Source: Gracilariopsis chorda
Lineage: Eukaryota; Rhodophyta; Florideophyceae; Gracilariales; Gracilariaceae
Length of the DNA: 64,000 nucleotides
Reading direction: 5' to 3'
Assembly: GCA_003194525.1 (NCBI GenBank)
Contig: NBIV01000065.1
Location: forward strand, 186,001-250,000
Below the pieces are notes generated by a model. That model worked only from the letters and a program-made list of their open reading frames with translations. It made no database searches and had not been told where the DNA came from. The position numbers and the translations under genes were made by a program. Below are positions 49,085 to 57,979 of the stretch, piece by piece. How positions within the stretch are numbered: the first letter of the stretch is position 1; each line of letters begins with the position of its first letter.

Positions 49085-49597
49085 TTAATCCACTCTTTCC
49101 GTTCCCATGGTGTACGAATATTTGTATGGATACGGAACGATAAAGCGATCTATATTCGGAATGAAATCAATGACGAGTGGTTGATTGTTTTCCAATTTTG
49201 TCAATGCAGTTGCAACTTCTGATTTGAATGTATTCTTCTCTTCTGAATGTCCGAATTTCCCAACGGTGAAGCAGTAGTAAAATACTAGGAATTCTAGGAA
49301 TTCATCTTTAAATGTAACTGATAATGCTGGTTGAATTCGTTTGACAATCTTCACCAGTATTTCGAACTGTTCCGTAGTTTCAATAAATGATCCGACGATG
49401 TAATAATATCCCAAACAAACGTGCATCAAGTTCCACATATAACCTGGATGATCGTGGGATTGAACTAATTTTACTCCCCAACTTTCAATAGATTTCCCGG
49501 CGATAACCAATGAAAGGAATTCATTATTTGGATTTGGAGTGAAGAAATCAATGTCAAGAATCATGAATGATAAAGTGTTTCGATGTGTAGTTGTCAA
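49085..49597 (-). CDS. 170-residue extra 3' open frame of D
   Basis: The frame lies between the chromodomain frame and the 3' LTR and overlaps the former by 44 bp. It starts MTTTHRNTLSFMILDIDFFT, includes a region rich in aromatic residues (WNLMHVCLGYYYIVGSFIET; FLVFYYCFTVGKFG) and ends in SYTMGTERVD. The aromatic stretches are too broken by polar residues for a confident membrane helix, and I see no signal peptide. The family is unknown to me. Most chromoviruses have no such frame after the chromodomain. Confidence 0.45.
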   Translation of the reverse strand: MTTTHRNTLSFMILDIDFFTPNPNNEFLSLVIAGKSIESWGVKLVQSHDHPGYMWNLMHVCLGYYYIVGSFIETTEQFEILVKIVKRIQPALSVTFKDEFLEFLVFYYCFTVGKFGHSEEKNTFKSEVATALTKLENNQPLVIDFIPNIDRFIVPYPYKYSYTMGTERVD

Positions 49598-49769
49598 TAA
49601 TCTCCGGCCTGACGGTGGTGATGATGGTGTGACTATCCACCCAACGATTCTCGGTATCGTCCCGGTTTTTATAGTGCACGAGGTATTCGAGCTTGCTCTT
49701 TTGAATGCGATGGTTTAGTATCTGATCAATACTGAGGTCCTTCTTCTGGATGATTCGTTCTCTTTGCAC
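49554..49769 (-). pseudogene. Chromodomain at the end of D pol
   Basis: ILNHRIQKSKLEYLVHYKNR followed by ENRWVDSHTI has the chromodomain spacing of hydrophobic and aromatic residues (YLVxYK...W). In chromoviruses such domains direct integration toward marked chromatin. Confidence 0.75.
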
Positions 49770-50012
49770 TTGCTTCCTACTGTCTTCTCAATTGACGTTC
49801 TCATGATATGGTTTCAACAAGGATACATGAAAGTTAGGATGAATTTGTTCCAACTCCTTTGGTAATTCTACTTCATAGACTCTGGATTCTGCGAATACTT
49901 TTTTAACTAAGTAAGGTCCTAAAAACTTGGGAGATAGCTTTTTTACCTGACCAGACTTTAAGTTTAAATTTGGCGTAACCAGGAGTACTTCATCTCCTTC
50001 TTTGAAGACTTG

Positions 50013-51318
50013 TTATTTTCGTTTTTTGTCTGCGTCTTCTATCATTCTTAGATTACTTTCTCTTATAGCTGACTTTGCAACTTCAGTGGCGTACTTGATT
50101 CTTTCTAAGAAATTGTCCGTAGCTTCGACTGTTGTTGGAACTTCCTCATGGTGTAAGATGTCTGTAATATGCACAGGATGTTGCCCATATTCCAGGAAGA
50201 ATGGGTTCATCTTTGTTGCTTCATTTGTGTGATTATTGTATGCAAATTCAAGACCAGGGAGATATGTATCCCAATCTCTTTGAGTGTAACTAATGAAACA
50301 TCGAAGCATTTCTTCTAACGTTCTGAAAGATCGTTCTGATTGACCATCAGTTTGCGGATGAAATGCTGTTGATAAGTTCAGTTTCACTTTCAAGGTTCGC
50401 ATTAGTTCTTTCCAGAAACTTCCTGTAAATCTTGAATCTCGGTCTGATATTATTTTTCGCGGTAGTCCATGGTGTTTATACACCTCTTTATAAAATACTT
50501 CTGCTGTATCTTTCGCATTTACATTGGATTTCTTTGGTATAAAATGCGTTCTATTTTATAGTTTGTCCACAACTACTAATATGGAACACATTTCGTTTTT
50601 GGTTTTTGGTAAATCGAATATGAAATCCATTGATATGACTTCCCACTTTTCGCTGGGAGGTGGAAATGGTCGTAATAAACCTTGTGATCGTTGATTACTA
50701 TTTTTAGAAGTTTGACATTCATAGCAGTGTTTAACGTATTCCTTAATATCGTTATTCATCTTTGGCCAGAAATAAGATCTTCTGATCAAAGCTATAGTTT
50801 TTTGAGAACCTCTATGAGCGCCCAGTATAAATGTATGACAATCATATAACATTTGGTCTCTTAATTCCCCTTTTGGAATACATAGACGATTCTCAAGGTA
50901 TAGTCTATTATTTTTTCTCTCAAATGGTTCTTTAGGGTCATTCATTACATTTCTAAAGAACTCATCTTGCATATAATCTGATATTAGTCTTTTCAATATT
51001 TTTTCTTGTACTTGAACTGTTGTTATATTCATCAATTTCTTTATAAAATCAACTGATACTTCGTGTATTTCTTTGTGTTTTCTTGATAATGCATCGGCAA
51101 CCTTGTTTAGTTTGCCTTTGATATACTTGATCTCGTAATCAAATTCTTGCATAAACTCAACCCATCTTGCTTGTTTTCTTGACAAACTCTTCTGCTTTTC
51201 TAAGTATTTTAAGGGATGATGATCAGTATATACTATGAATTTGGCTCCATGTAAATACGATCTCCATGTTTCTAATGCATACACAATAGCGAGTAACTCT
51301 CTCTCATGCGTAGAGTAG
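50013..51318 (-). pseudogene. RNase H end and integrase of D
   Basis: RNase H continues at the C2 left edge with GYSTHERELLAIVYALETWR. An integrase H2C2 domain follows (HTFILGAHRGSQKTIALIRR, then HCYECQTSK, near 50850-50700), then the core (ISMDFIFDLPKTKNEM near 50625; IISDRDSRFTGSFWKEL near 50440; HPQTDGQSERSFRTLEEM near 50360). The D-D-E positions are visible. Confidence 0.85.
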
Positions 51319-51323
51319 CCTTG

Positions 51324-52150
51324 TGTGGTGCAATGCCCCAAAGGGGAAAAACACCGAAAGACGTTCGGGATCTTCCTCTCACGAGGTGAACCCAGTTGGG
51401 TAGAGCCCTCCCAGAGGTGTCACGGCGAAGCCGGTTTGTAAGACCAGGGACACCTGTCGTGACTCGCGCAGGGAGGTGAAGGCGAAGAATCGGTATCCGC
51501 GTGAGCGGGGTGTGATCCTCAGTAGAGGTATGTTTCCACGTAAGTGGGGAAGTGTGAGCGGATGCGCACACGAGGGCCGCGGATAGCGGGAGGCGCTACC
51601 CTAAAAAGGGGGGAAAGGAAGGGCGAAGAGGAGGAAGAGAGGACGATGCGAGTCGCGAGAGCGACGAGCAGATACGGCAATGCCAGTGGACAGGACTCCC
51701 TATACAGGGCGAAACACCAATATGATTGGAACAATTATACTCCCAGTGATGGGTTTCTTTAGATGTGCAAGGGGGTTAGATGTCCCGTGGTTTACGGCGT
51801 TTCCCTCCAAGGAGGAGTAGAGTACGCGCGCAAGCGGCAACAACTAGAGCCAATTCCCCAGGTTGGGGTCCCTTGTTGGGGAAGGTTTACTGGTGCGACG
51901 GCAGTGCGCCGTCGCACTAAGTACTAGCTTCCCAGAAATGGGTGTGAAAATAATAAATAATATTAACTAAAATACTCCACATTTCGTGGCAACATCCACT
52001 ACTGTGGCCAACCGCCAATTGACCCAAAACTGTGTCCCACGTGTCCATACCCACCATAGTGGGGTGTAGTTCATATACACACTACACAACCGATAATATC
52101 GGGAAAACGATCAAGTACCAAGAATCCCTCCCTGAGGGCGTTGCACTACA
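51324..52150 (-). repeat. 3' LTR of chromovirus C2
   Basis: 827 bp, matching 60262-61088 at about 98%. The internal side is the polypurine tract, seen on the plus strand as TTATCCCCCCC (52151-52161). It contains a 10-bp-stem inverted repeat, GTGCGACGGC with GCCGTCGCAC, near 51894-51918. Confidence 0.97.
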
Positions 52151-52406
52151 TTATCCCCCCCGAAGACGGGAAAACGACCGCAGACGCGGAGGGTTTCCAG
52201 ACGAAAATGGGTGATAAAAGCGCGTACGCCGTCTCCGGTTCTTCTTTCCTGGCATAGCCGGCTATTGTAGTATAGTGTTGTGGGGAGCTAGCTGCTCCCT
52301 TGAATAAACTTTCCCGTTTTGAACGGTGATTCTCGTTTGAGTTCCCCGTCTTCGACGGACCTTGCCTTGTTATCCTTTCCTTTTGCTCTCCGCTCGCACG
52401 GCAACG

Positions 52407-53036
52407 TTACCCAACTTGGGCATTAACCAGCGTGGCTGGGGCTGCAGTCCCCGTTTGACGGTGGTATCGCAGGACCTGCGACCGTGAGAGGTGTTCAATT
52501 GGTTCCCACGTATCCCCACTGGGGTCGTACCCGTACCAGCGGACGCGGTATTGTAGAATACCATCCTGGTCCCAGGTGTGTCCGACAAGTCGGTCTACTA
52601 CGAATTCTCGTTCGTAGACCTGCCGGCCGTGCCGGGTGGTGGTTGTAATCCCTGGCGAGGGTTGCCCGCGGTGCGGTATAATGTCCTTTAGCAGGGTGTT
52701 CGGCGATAACTCCGTCGTTGCCATGCGCTGTGATAGCGGCCGCTGCTCATGCGGGAATATATCCCTCAAGAGGGTGTGTGGTGCCACGGTTTTCACCGGC
52801 AAGTCATTCCCCATTGGGGTAGGTTCACTTCCGCTTTCGCGGTAATGCGGGCGGACCGCCAGTCGGTGGGGGACTTGGACTCCGCCTTCGCGGTTGAGCT
52901 CACGAACCGCGAGTTTGCGGGAAGATGACCGCTCCTGCGGGATCGGCATTTCCACAATCCCCTGGGGGGTCCCGTGCGACACGGTGATTGGGTGGCAAAC
53001 AGCCTCCCTGCCAGGCGCACAAGCGCTCTGCACCAT
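52407..53036 (-). CDS. C2 chromodomain-bearing 3' frame (209 residues)
   Basis: The first 130 residues are basic and low in complexity. A chromodomain follows at about residues 140-195: EFVVDRLVGHTWDQDGILQY, then RVRWYGYDPSGDTWEPIEHL, with the aromatic-cage-type W and Y positions. A chromodomain at the pol C-terminus defines chromoviruses. Here it lies about 1 kb beyond the integrase end, farther than usual. Confidence 0.8.
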   Translation of the reverse strand: MVQSACAPGREAVCHPITVSHGTPQGIVEMPIPQERSSSRKLAVRELNREGGVQVPHRLAVRPHYRESGSEPTPMGNDLPVKTVAPHTLLRDIFPHEQRPLSQRMATTELSPNTLLKDIIPHRGQPSPGITTTTRHGRQVYEREFVVDRLVGHTWDQDGILQYRVRWYGYDPSGDTWEPIEHLSRSQVLRYHRQTGTAAPATLVNAQVG

Positions 53037-53086
53037 ACGTTCCGGCGATGCCGTGGTGTCCCCGGCTACTGACGGGTTGCCTGGGG

Positions 53087-54067
53087 CTAACTCCGGTACA
53101 CCGGTATTTTGGTCAAAATTCCCCTTTGGGGGTGCCGGGCAGGTGCCGATAACACCCTTTTCAGGGGAATTGCCGCTAAGCGTGGTGCACCATCTCCATG
53201 AGGAGGAGCAGCGTCCGGGATGACCGGTTTCGAGCGTGCGATGGCGCGCGTTTTTCCCGAATTCCTCGGTTCTTCGCCGCAGCGATGCGAGAGTTGGCGC
53301 AAATTATTTCCCGTAGCGGGGGCTTTGATTCCGTCAACGACGGGAGGCGTTTCTGGTGCTTGCGAGCCAGGGCTTAAAGCTTCGACTGCGGCTTGGCTGC
53401 CTTTCTCCCCAAGAGGGGTGTGGGTATTTCCCTGTGAGGCCGGCGTATCTGGGCGCCTCTTCTCCGCAAGGCACGGGTCTGATTGACCTGATTGAACTGC
53501 TTCCGCGGGGACTTCCGCCAACGGCGGCTTCGAGGCATCGGGCGATTGCCTTTCCGCTGCTGCGGTATTGGAGTGAGGCTTCTCGTTTTCCCGTGACAAA
53601 CGGTGTATTTGCCGCTTTTTCGGGGCCTGCGCGTCTGGTTCCTGTTTCACAGCACTGCCCGGGAACAGGGAATTAGTGTCGCGTGACATACTCCGTGCTC
53701 CACGGTCAGTGTTCCGTATGTTACGGTGTGTTTCCCGTTGCGACGGCGATATCGTTCCTCGAAAACGAGCGTTCTCCTCGCCCTCCTTAGACGGAGCGGT
53801 GGGATAAGGGATAACATTCCCCGCCTGGCGGGTATAGATGTGCGCCAGTGGGGCGGACGTGGTAGGGGCGGGCGCTGAGGGGCCCGAATTACCCGGCTGA
53901 GCCAGTGAGTCCGACAGAGTCGGCAGGTCTGAGAGTCCCCGGCTGGGGTTTGGTAGTACCGTAAGTCTAGTACTCTTGGATGGTTCCGGTGTTCCAGAGT
54001 CCGTAGAAACGGGGTTGCCAGGATCCAGGACTACCTCTGACGAGGGAGGAGGGCAAGGACAACACAA
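53087..54067 (-). CDS. C2 disordered linker frame (326 residues)
   Basis: A P/S/A/R-rich frame between pol and the chromodomain frame, overlapping the pol end by 37 bp. It has no predicted fold by eye and no recognised domain. A corresponding low-complexity frame exists in C1 (21494-22069), so this region belongs to the family rather than being unique to C2. It may be translated as part of a longer Pol by read-through, or be a separate protein; the sequence alone does not decide. Confidence 0.55.
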   Translation of the reverse strand: MCCPCPPPSSEVVLDPGNPVSTDSGTPEPSKSTRLTVLPNPSRGLSDLPTLSDSLAQPGNSGPSAPAPTTSAPLAHIYTRQAGNVIPYPTAPSKEGEENARFRGTISPSQRETHRNIRNTDRGARSMSRDTNSLFPGSAVKQEPDAQAPKKRQIHRLSRENEKPHSNTAAAERQSPDASKPPLAEVPAEAVQSGQSDPCLAEKRRPDTPASQGNTHTPLGEKGSQAAVEALSPGSQAPETPPVVDGIKAPATGNNLRQLSHRCGEEPRNSGKTRAIARSKPVIPDAAPPHGDGAPRLAAIPLKRVLSAPARHPQRGILTKIPVYRS

Positions 54068-57000
54068 TCACGGGAAATCCGTTCGTGCGTGTCCCCCATC
54101 TCTACCACGACAGTGTCGGTGTTAACAGAGATGACCTTGAAGGGTCCATCCGCCACAGGCGAGAGTTTGTGACGCTTCTCCCGTTCCGAGTTGTAGTATT
54201 CCTTCCTGATGAAGACGTAGTTATTTGCCCGAATTGGGGATGGTTTCCCTCGCAAGCGAGCGTCAAAATCCCGCTTGTAAGCGGCTTGGGCCCGTGCCAT
54301 AGACTTCCGCGCAGCGGGGACCAGCTTGGAAAGCCATTGCTTCCATTTCTGCCGGTAGATACCCACAGATGGGAAATTGTCCAAGGTAGCTTGGGGTTCC
54401 AGCGCCACAGGCGGGGGTGTTCTAGATAGAACCAACCCGAATGGCGAAACTCCGGTAGTCTGGTGTACCTGCGTATTGTACGCGTAGGTTACCGCATCAG
54501 CGTACATGTCCCAGTTCGTTGGGTGGTCAGCGACGTAGGAACGTAACGCCGCGAGTAACGTCCGGTTAAACCGTTCAACTTGCCCATTACACTGGGGGTT
54601 ATAGGTAGTCGTGAACAAGTTCTTGACATCCAGGATGCGACAAACATCCTGGAAGAACTTGCTCACGAACTGTTTCCCGTTGTCAGAGAGCACCTCCACA
54701 GGGGGACCGTAGACAAAAATCCAGTGCGTCACCAGAGCCTGGGCCACCGTGAGAGCGGTTATCCTCCGAAGAGGGACAGTACGTACCAGCTTAGAAAAGC
54801 AATCATTGATGACAAGTAGGAACTTGTTTCCACGTTTCGTGGTGAGTAGTGGTCCGAGAAGATCAATTGCGATAAACTCGAGTGGCGCCCTTGCGGGGAA
54901 TAGTTTCATCTTCTTTGCATTTTTGCGGAGTTTGACGCGATTCTTCGCGCATTCGCTACAAAACCGCACGGTTGTGTAGCAATCCACCGCCATTGCGGGC
55001 CAATAGAAATCCCTTTGCAGGGTTAGGTAGAGTTTCCTCCCACCTGGGTGACCTCCAATGGGGTCGTAGTGTGATAGATGTAACACCCGCGATTGCATGG
55101 AATGTGGTACCACAATCTGTGGGCGGGCTTCGACCTTTCTTACGAGGTAGCCTTTGTCGTTCACCCCGAAAGGGAGATCTTCACCACTGTTGATACGGGC
55201 ACGAATTCTCGTACAGAATGGGTCGCCGAATTGTTCTCGGATCATTTCTTCCGGTGATACCGGTACAAAGTTTCCCGGTAACGGGTTCTCAGATTTATCT
55301 CGCGATGCGAGTAGTTCGTCAAAATCAGCATCCTCGTCCCAGTTTTCTGGCCTAGCCTCGACGGCATATTCCGGATCATCCGGGTCTATAGCCATGAAAC
55401 ATGGGGCTTCATCATCCTCCGTTGGGAGTGCTTCCCCACTTGTGGGTAACCGCGACAAAGCATCGGCCTGGGTGTTCTGCGCGCCCTTTTTATAAATGAC
55501 TTGAAAGTCATATTCCGGGAGGCGGAGTCTCCAGCGCATGAGGCGTCCCGACGGGTCGGAGATATTCATCAACCACCTCAATGAGGAATGATCCGTATAC
55601 ACGGTGAAATGAATTCCCATAAGGTAGGGGCGCAGAGTGGTCATCGCCCATACGACGGCGAGGCACTCTTTCTCCGATACGGAGTAGTTCCGCTCATGAA
55701 CATTGAGCGAGCACGACCAATAACCAATTGGATGTCGTTCCCCCTCGGGGGTGGTTTGAAAAAGAGCACACCGGACTTGGTAGTCGGTCGAGTCCGTATC
55801 TACGGAGTATGGCAACTCAAGTTTTGGGAGATGTAGGATTGGTGCTGATGTGAAAGCCTCCTTCAAGGAGTTGAAGGCTTCCGATTGCTCGGGCGTAAAT
55901 GTTCGCAGTTTTGGGGGGTTCCCCTTTCGCAACAACGCGTTCAGGGCCGCTGCAGTATCCGAAAAGTTCGGGATAAACCGTCGATAGACGTTGAACAGCC
56001 CGAGGAAGGAGCGCAGTTCCGTTTGAGTACGGGGTTCTTTCGCCTCAACGAGGGATTTGACTCGAGCTTTCTCGATCGCTAACCGTCCAGGACGGATAAT
56101 GTGACCCAAATACTTCACAGTATCTATGAACAACTTGCATTTTCTCAACTTGAGAGTAATTCCCGCATCGCGGAGTACGGTCAGCACGTCTCGGACGTGA
56201 GTGAGATGTTCGTCCAACGAGTTGGAGAAGATGTTAATATCATCAAGGTAGACCAAACAACTCCGCCACTTAAAGCGGTTGAGTAGAATATCTACTGCAC
56301 GCTGAAAGGTGGCGGGGACGTTGGTTAACCCAAATGGCATCCGCTTGAAGCGGTAGGTTCCTGCATGGCAGGTGAATGCGGTTTTGTCGCAATCTTCCTG
56401 TCTGACAGGTAATTGCCAATATCCCCAATTGGCATCAAGGTCCGTGAACACGGTGGCGTCTCCAAGGGAGTCAATGCACTCGTCCATACGAGGGATGGGG
56501 TACGTGTCCCTAACAGTCACGGCATTGAGCCGGCGGTAGTCGACACAGAACCTCCAGGTTCCGTCAGCCTTTGAAGCCAGTACAACTGGGAATGCCCAGG
56601 GTGATTGAGCAGGCTCAATCACACCTGCGCGGATCATCTTTTCCACTTGGGACTGCTCCTCTTCCCGAGCTTCCGGACCTGCCCTGTAAGGGGGTTGTGC
56701 AACCGGTCGCGCACCGGGGATTAAATCGATCCGGTGTTTCGTTGCATTAATCTCGCCAAGCAAGCCATCCCACATTGTGGTGAATTCCCGTAACATAGTA
56801 CGGAGTTTGTCACGGTGCGACTCTGGAACGTGGCTGAAGTCCAGCGCTTCAAGTGCTTTTTCCGGATCAATCCGGTCGTTGCTCGATAGAGCATTGTCCT
56901 GTGGAACAGTTGTGGTTCGCAATTTCGAGTTACTCGGTATGTTCGACGCTAAAGTAGCGGTTTCCTCCGCCTCCTCAGACTTGACGTCTTCGGACGGCGG

Positions 57001-57966
57001 GGAGAACTCCTCAGAAGAGGTGGTAACTCCGAGTAGATCGGAGGCTGTCATCTTTGTGGGCAGCATTCCCATAGGATGGGGGGTTACACTCCCAAATACT
57101 TGGTGTTTGACCAGATACTGGGGGTGTTTGCCAAGGTTGGCAACCAATATCCGAAAAGGGACATCCGGGGAAATGGAGACAATTCCATTAGCCAGCACTA
57201 GCTGGGATTTCTCGTACGACGAGACGAGGGTTTGTATAACCTGAAGACCGTGTTGACGGGAATTTACCTGCACCCAGACCTGGGACTCAGGCAGTATAGA
57301 AACCGAGGCAGCAACGCGGAGCTTGGTGGATTCGCGGGACGCGAGCGGTGGTTCCTGCGCAGCAGGGAGCGGAACTTGTTTCCGAGAGGACCGCTTTAGT
57401 GGGCGGCGAACAATCGGAACCGACGATCCATCGTCAAGTTCTACACGCCTGAGGCGGGGTCTGATTGCGTCGACAAATCTGTCGCAGTAATCACATTGCA
57501 GTATGAATGGTGCTGCCAATGAACGGCAAACGATGAAGTCAAACTTCACCACAGAGGTACCAAGTCTCACGACGAGGTCCACTGTGCCCACCGTTTGTAA
57601 CGGATTGTTGTTCGCATCCGAAATGTCGGGGACCACGTCAGAGTGGATACGAGACCGCACAAGCGTGTGTAATAATGATTCCACAACAAAGTTGGGGCCT
57701 GCACCTGTATCCAGGACGGTGAGAAACCTCACCATAAACTGGGGATCAAGGCCAAGGTCGGCATAGACCTTATAATTGCGTTTGGCCAAGACCAAGACTC
57801 TACCGGGAATCCGGGGATTTTTACTCCGTATCCACTGGCGACGCAACACACCGAGGTGCGCAGAGTCCGCGTCAGCGGTGTCTTTCCTCGAGAGGACTTT
57901 CACCGGGTAGCGAGGCGAGGATGCCTCGGGCGCCAAAAGCCTGGTTCTTGAGGAAGCCTCTCCCAA
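54031..57966 (-). CDS. pol: C2 pol: protease, RT, RNase H, integrase (1311 residues)
   Basis: Protease shows LTVLDTGAGPNFV at about residue 84. RT shows RFCVDYRRLNAVTVRDTYPI, FTDLDANWGYWQL and CLVYLDDINIFS. RNase H shows VDTDSTDYQVRCALF and YSVSEKECLAVVWAM. Integrase has the H2C2 zinc domain (HLSHYDPIGGHPGGRKLYLT, then CSECAKNR) and a core with D in FIAIDLLGPLL, D in EVLSDNGKQFVSKFF and E in PQCNGQVERFNRTLL. The product would be the enzymes of reverse transcription and integration. It starts 13 bp after the gag stop in a different frame and is uninterrupted along its length. Confidence 0.92.
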   Translation of the reverse strand: MGEASSRTRLLAPEASSPRYPVKVLSRKDTADADSAHLGVLRRQWIRSKNPRIPGRVLVLAKRNYKVYADLGLDPQFMVRFLTVLDTGAGPNFVVESLLHTLVRSRIHSDVVPDISDANNNPLQTVGTVDLVVRLGTSVVKFDFIVCRSLAAPFILQCDYCDRFVDAIRPRLRRVELDDGSSVPIVRRPLKRSSRKQVPLPAAQEPPLASRESTKLRVAASVSILPESQVWVQVNSRQHGLQVIQTLVSSYEKSQLVLANGIVSISPDVPFRILVANLGKHPQYLVKHQVFGSVTPHPMGMLPTKMTASDLLGVTTSSEEFSPPSEDVKSEEAEETATLASNIPSNSKLRTTTVPQDNALSSNDRIDPEKALEALDFSHVPESHRDKLRTMLREFTTMWDGLLGEINATKHRIDLIPGARPVAQPPYRAGPEAREEEQSQVEKMIRAGVIEPAQSPWAFPVVLASKADGTWRFCVDYRRLNAVTVRDTYPIPRMDECIDSLGDATVFTDLDANWGYWQLPVRQEDCDKTAFTCHAGTYRFKRMPFGLTNVPATFQRAVDILLNRFKWRSCLVYLDDINIFSNSLDEHLTHVRDVLTVLRDAGITLKLRKCKLFIDTVKYLGHIIRPGRLAIEKARVKSLVEAKEPRTQTELRSFLGLFNVYRRFIPNFSDTAAALNALLRKGNPPKLRTFTPEQSEAFNSLKEAFTSAPILHLPKLELPYSVDTDSTDYQVRCALFQTTPEGERHPIGYWSCSLNVHERNYSVSEKECLAVVWAMTTLRPYLMGIHFTVYTDHSSLRWLMNISDPSGRLMRWRLRLPEYDFQVIYKKGAQNTQADALSRLPTSGEALPTEDDEAPCFMAIDPDDPEYAVEARPENWDEDADFDELLASRDKSENPLPGNFVPVSPEEMIREQFGDPFCTRIRARINSGEDLPFGVNDKGYLVRKVEARPQIVVPHSMQSRVLHLSHYDPIGGHPGGRKLYLTLQRDFYWPAMAVDCYTTVRFCSECAKNRVKLRKNAKKMKLFPARAPLEFIAIDLLGPLLTTKRGNKFLLVINDCFSKLVRTVPLRRITALTVAQALVTHWIFVYGPPVEVLSDNGKQFVSKFFQDVCRILDVKNLFTTTYNPQCNGQVERFNRTLLAALRSYVADHPTNWDMYADAVTYAYNTQVHQTTGVSPFGLVLSRTPPPVALEPQATLDNFPSVGIYRQKWKQWLSKLVPAARKSMARAQAAYKRDFDARLRGKPSPIRANNYVFIRKEYYNSEREKRHKLSPVADGPFKVISVNTDTVVVEMGDTHERISRDCVVLALLPRQR

Positions 57967-57979
57967 AGGGGAGACTCCC

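Noticed and set aside
49085-49597. Calling the extra D frame an envelope gene
   Set aside because: No signal peptide, cleavage site or convincing membrane segment is visible.
51519-51734. 71-residue minus-strand frame in the C2 LTR, repeated at 60457-60672
   Set aside because: Identical because the LTRs are copies. It is short and without a motif.
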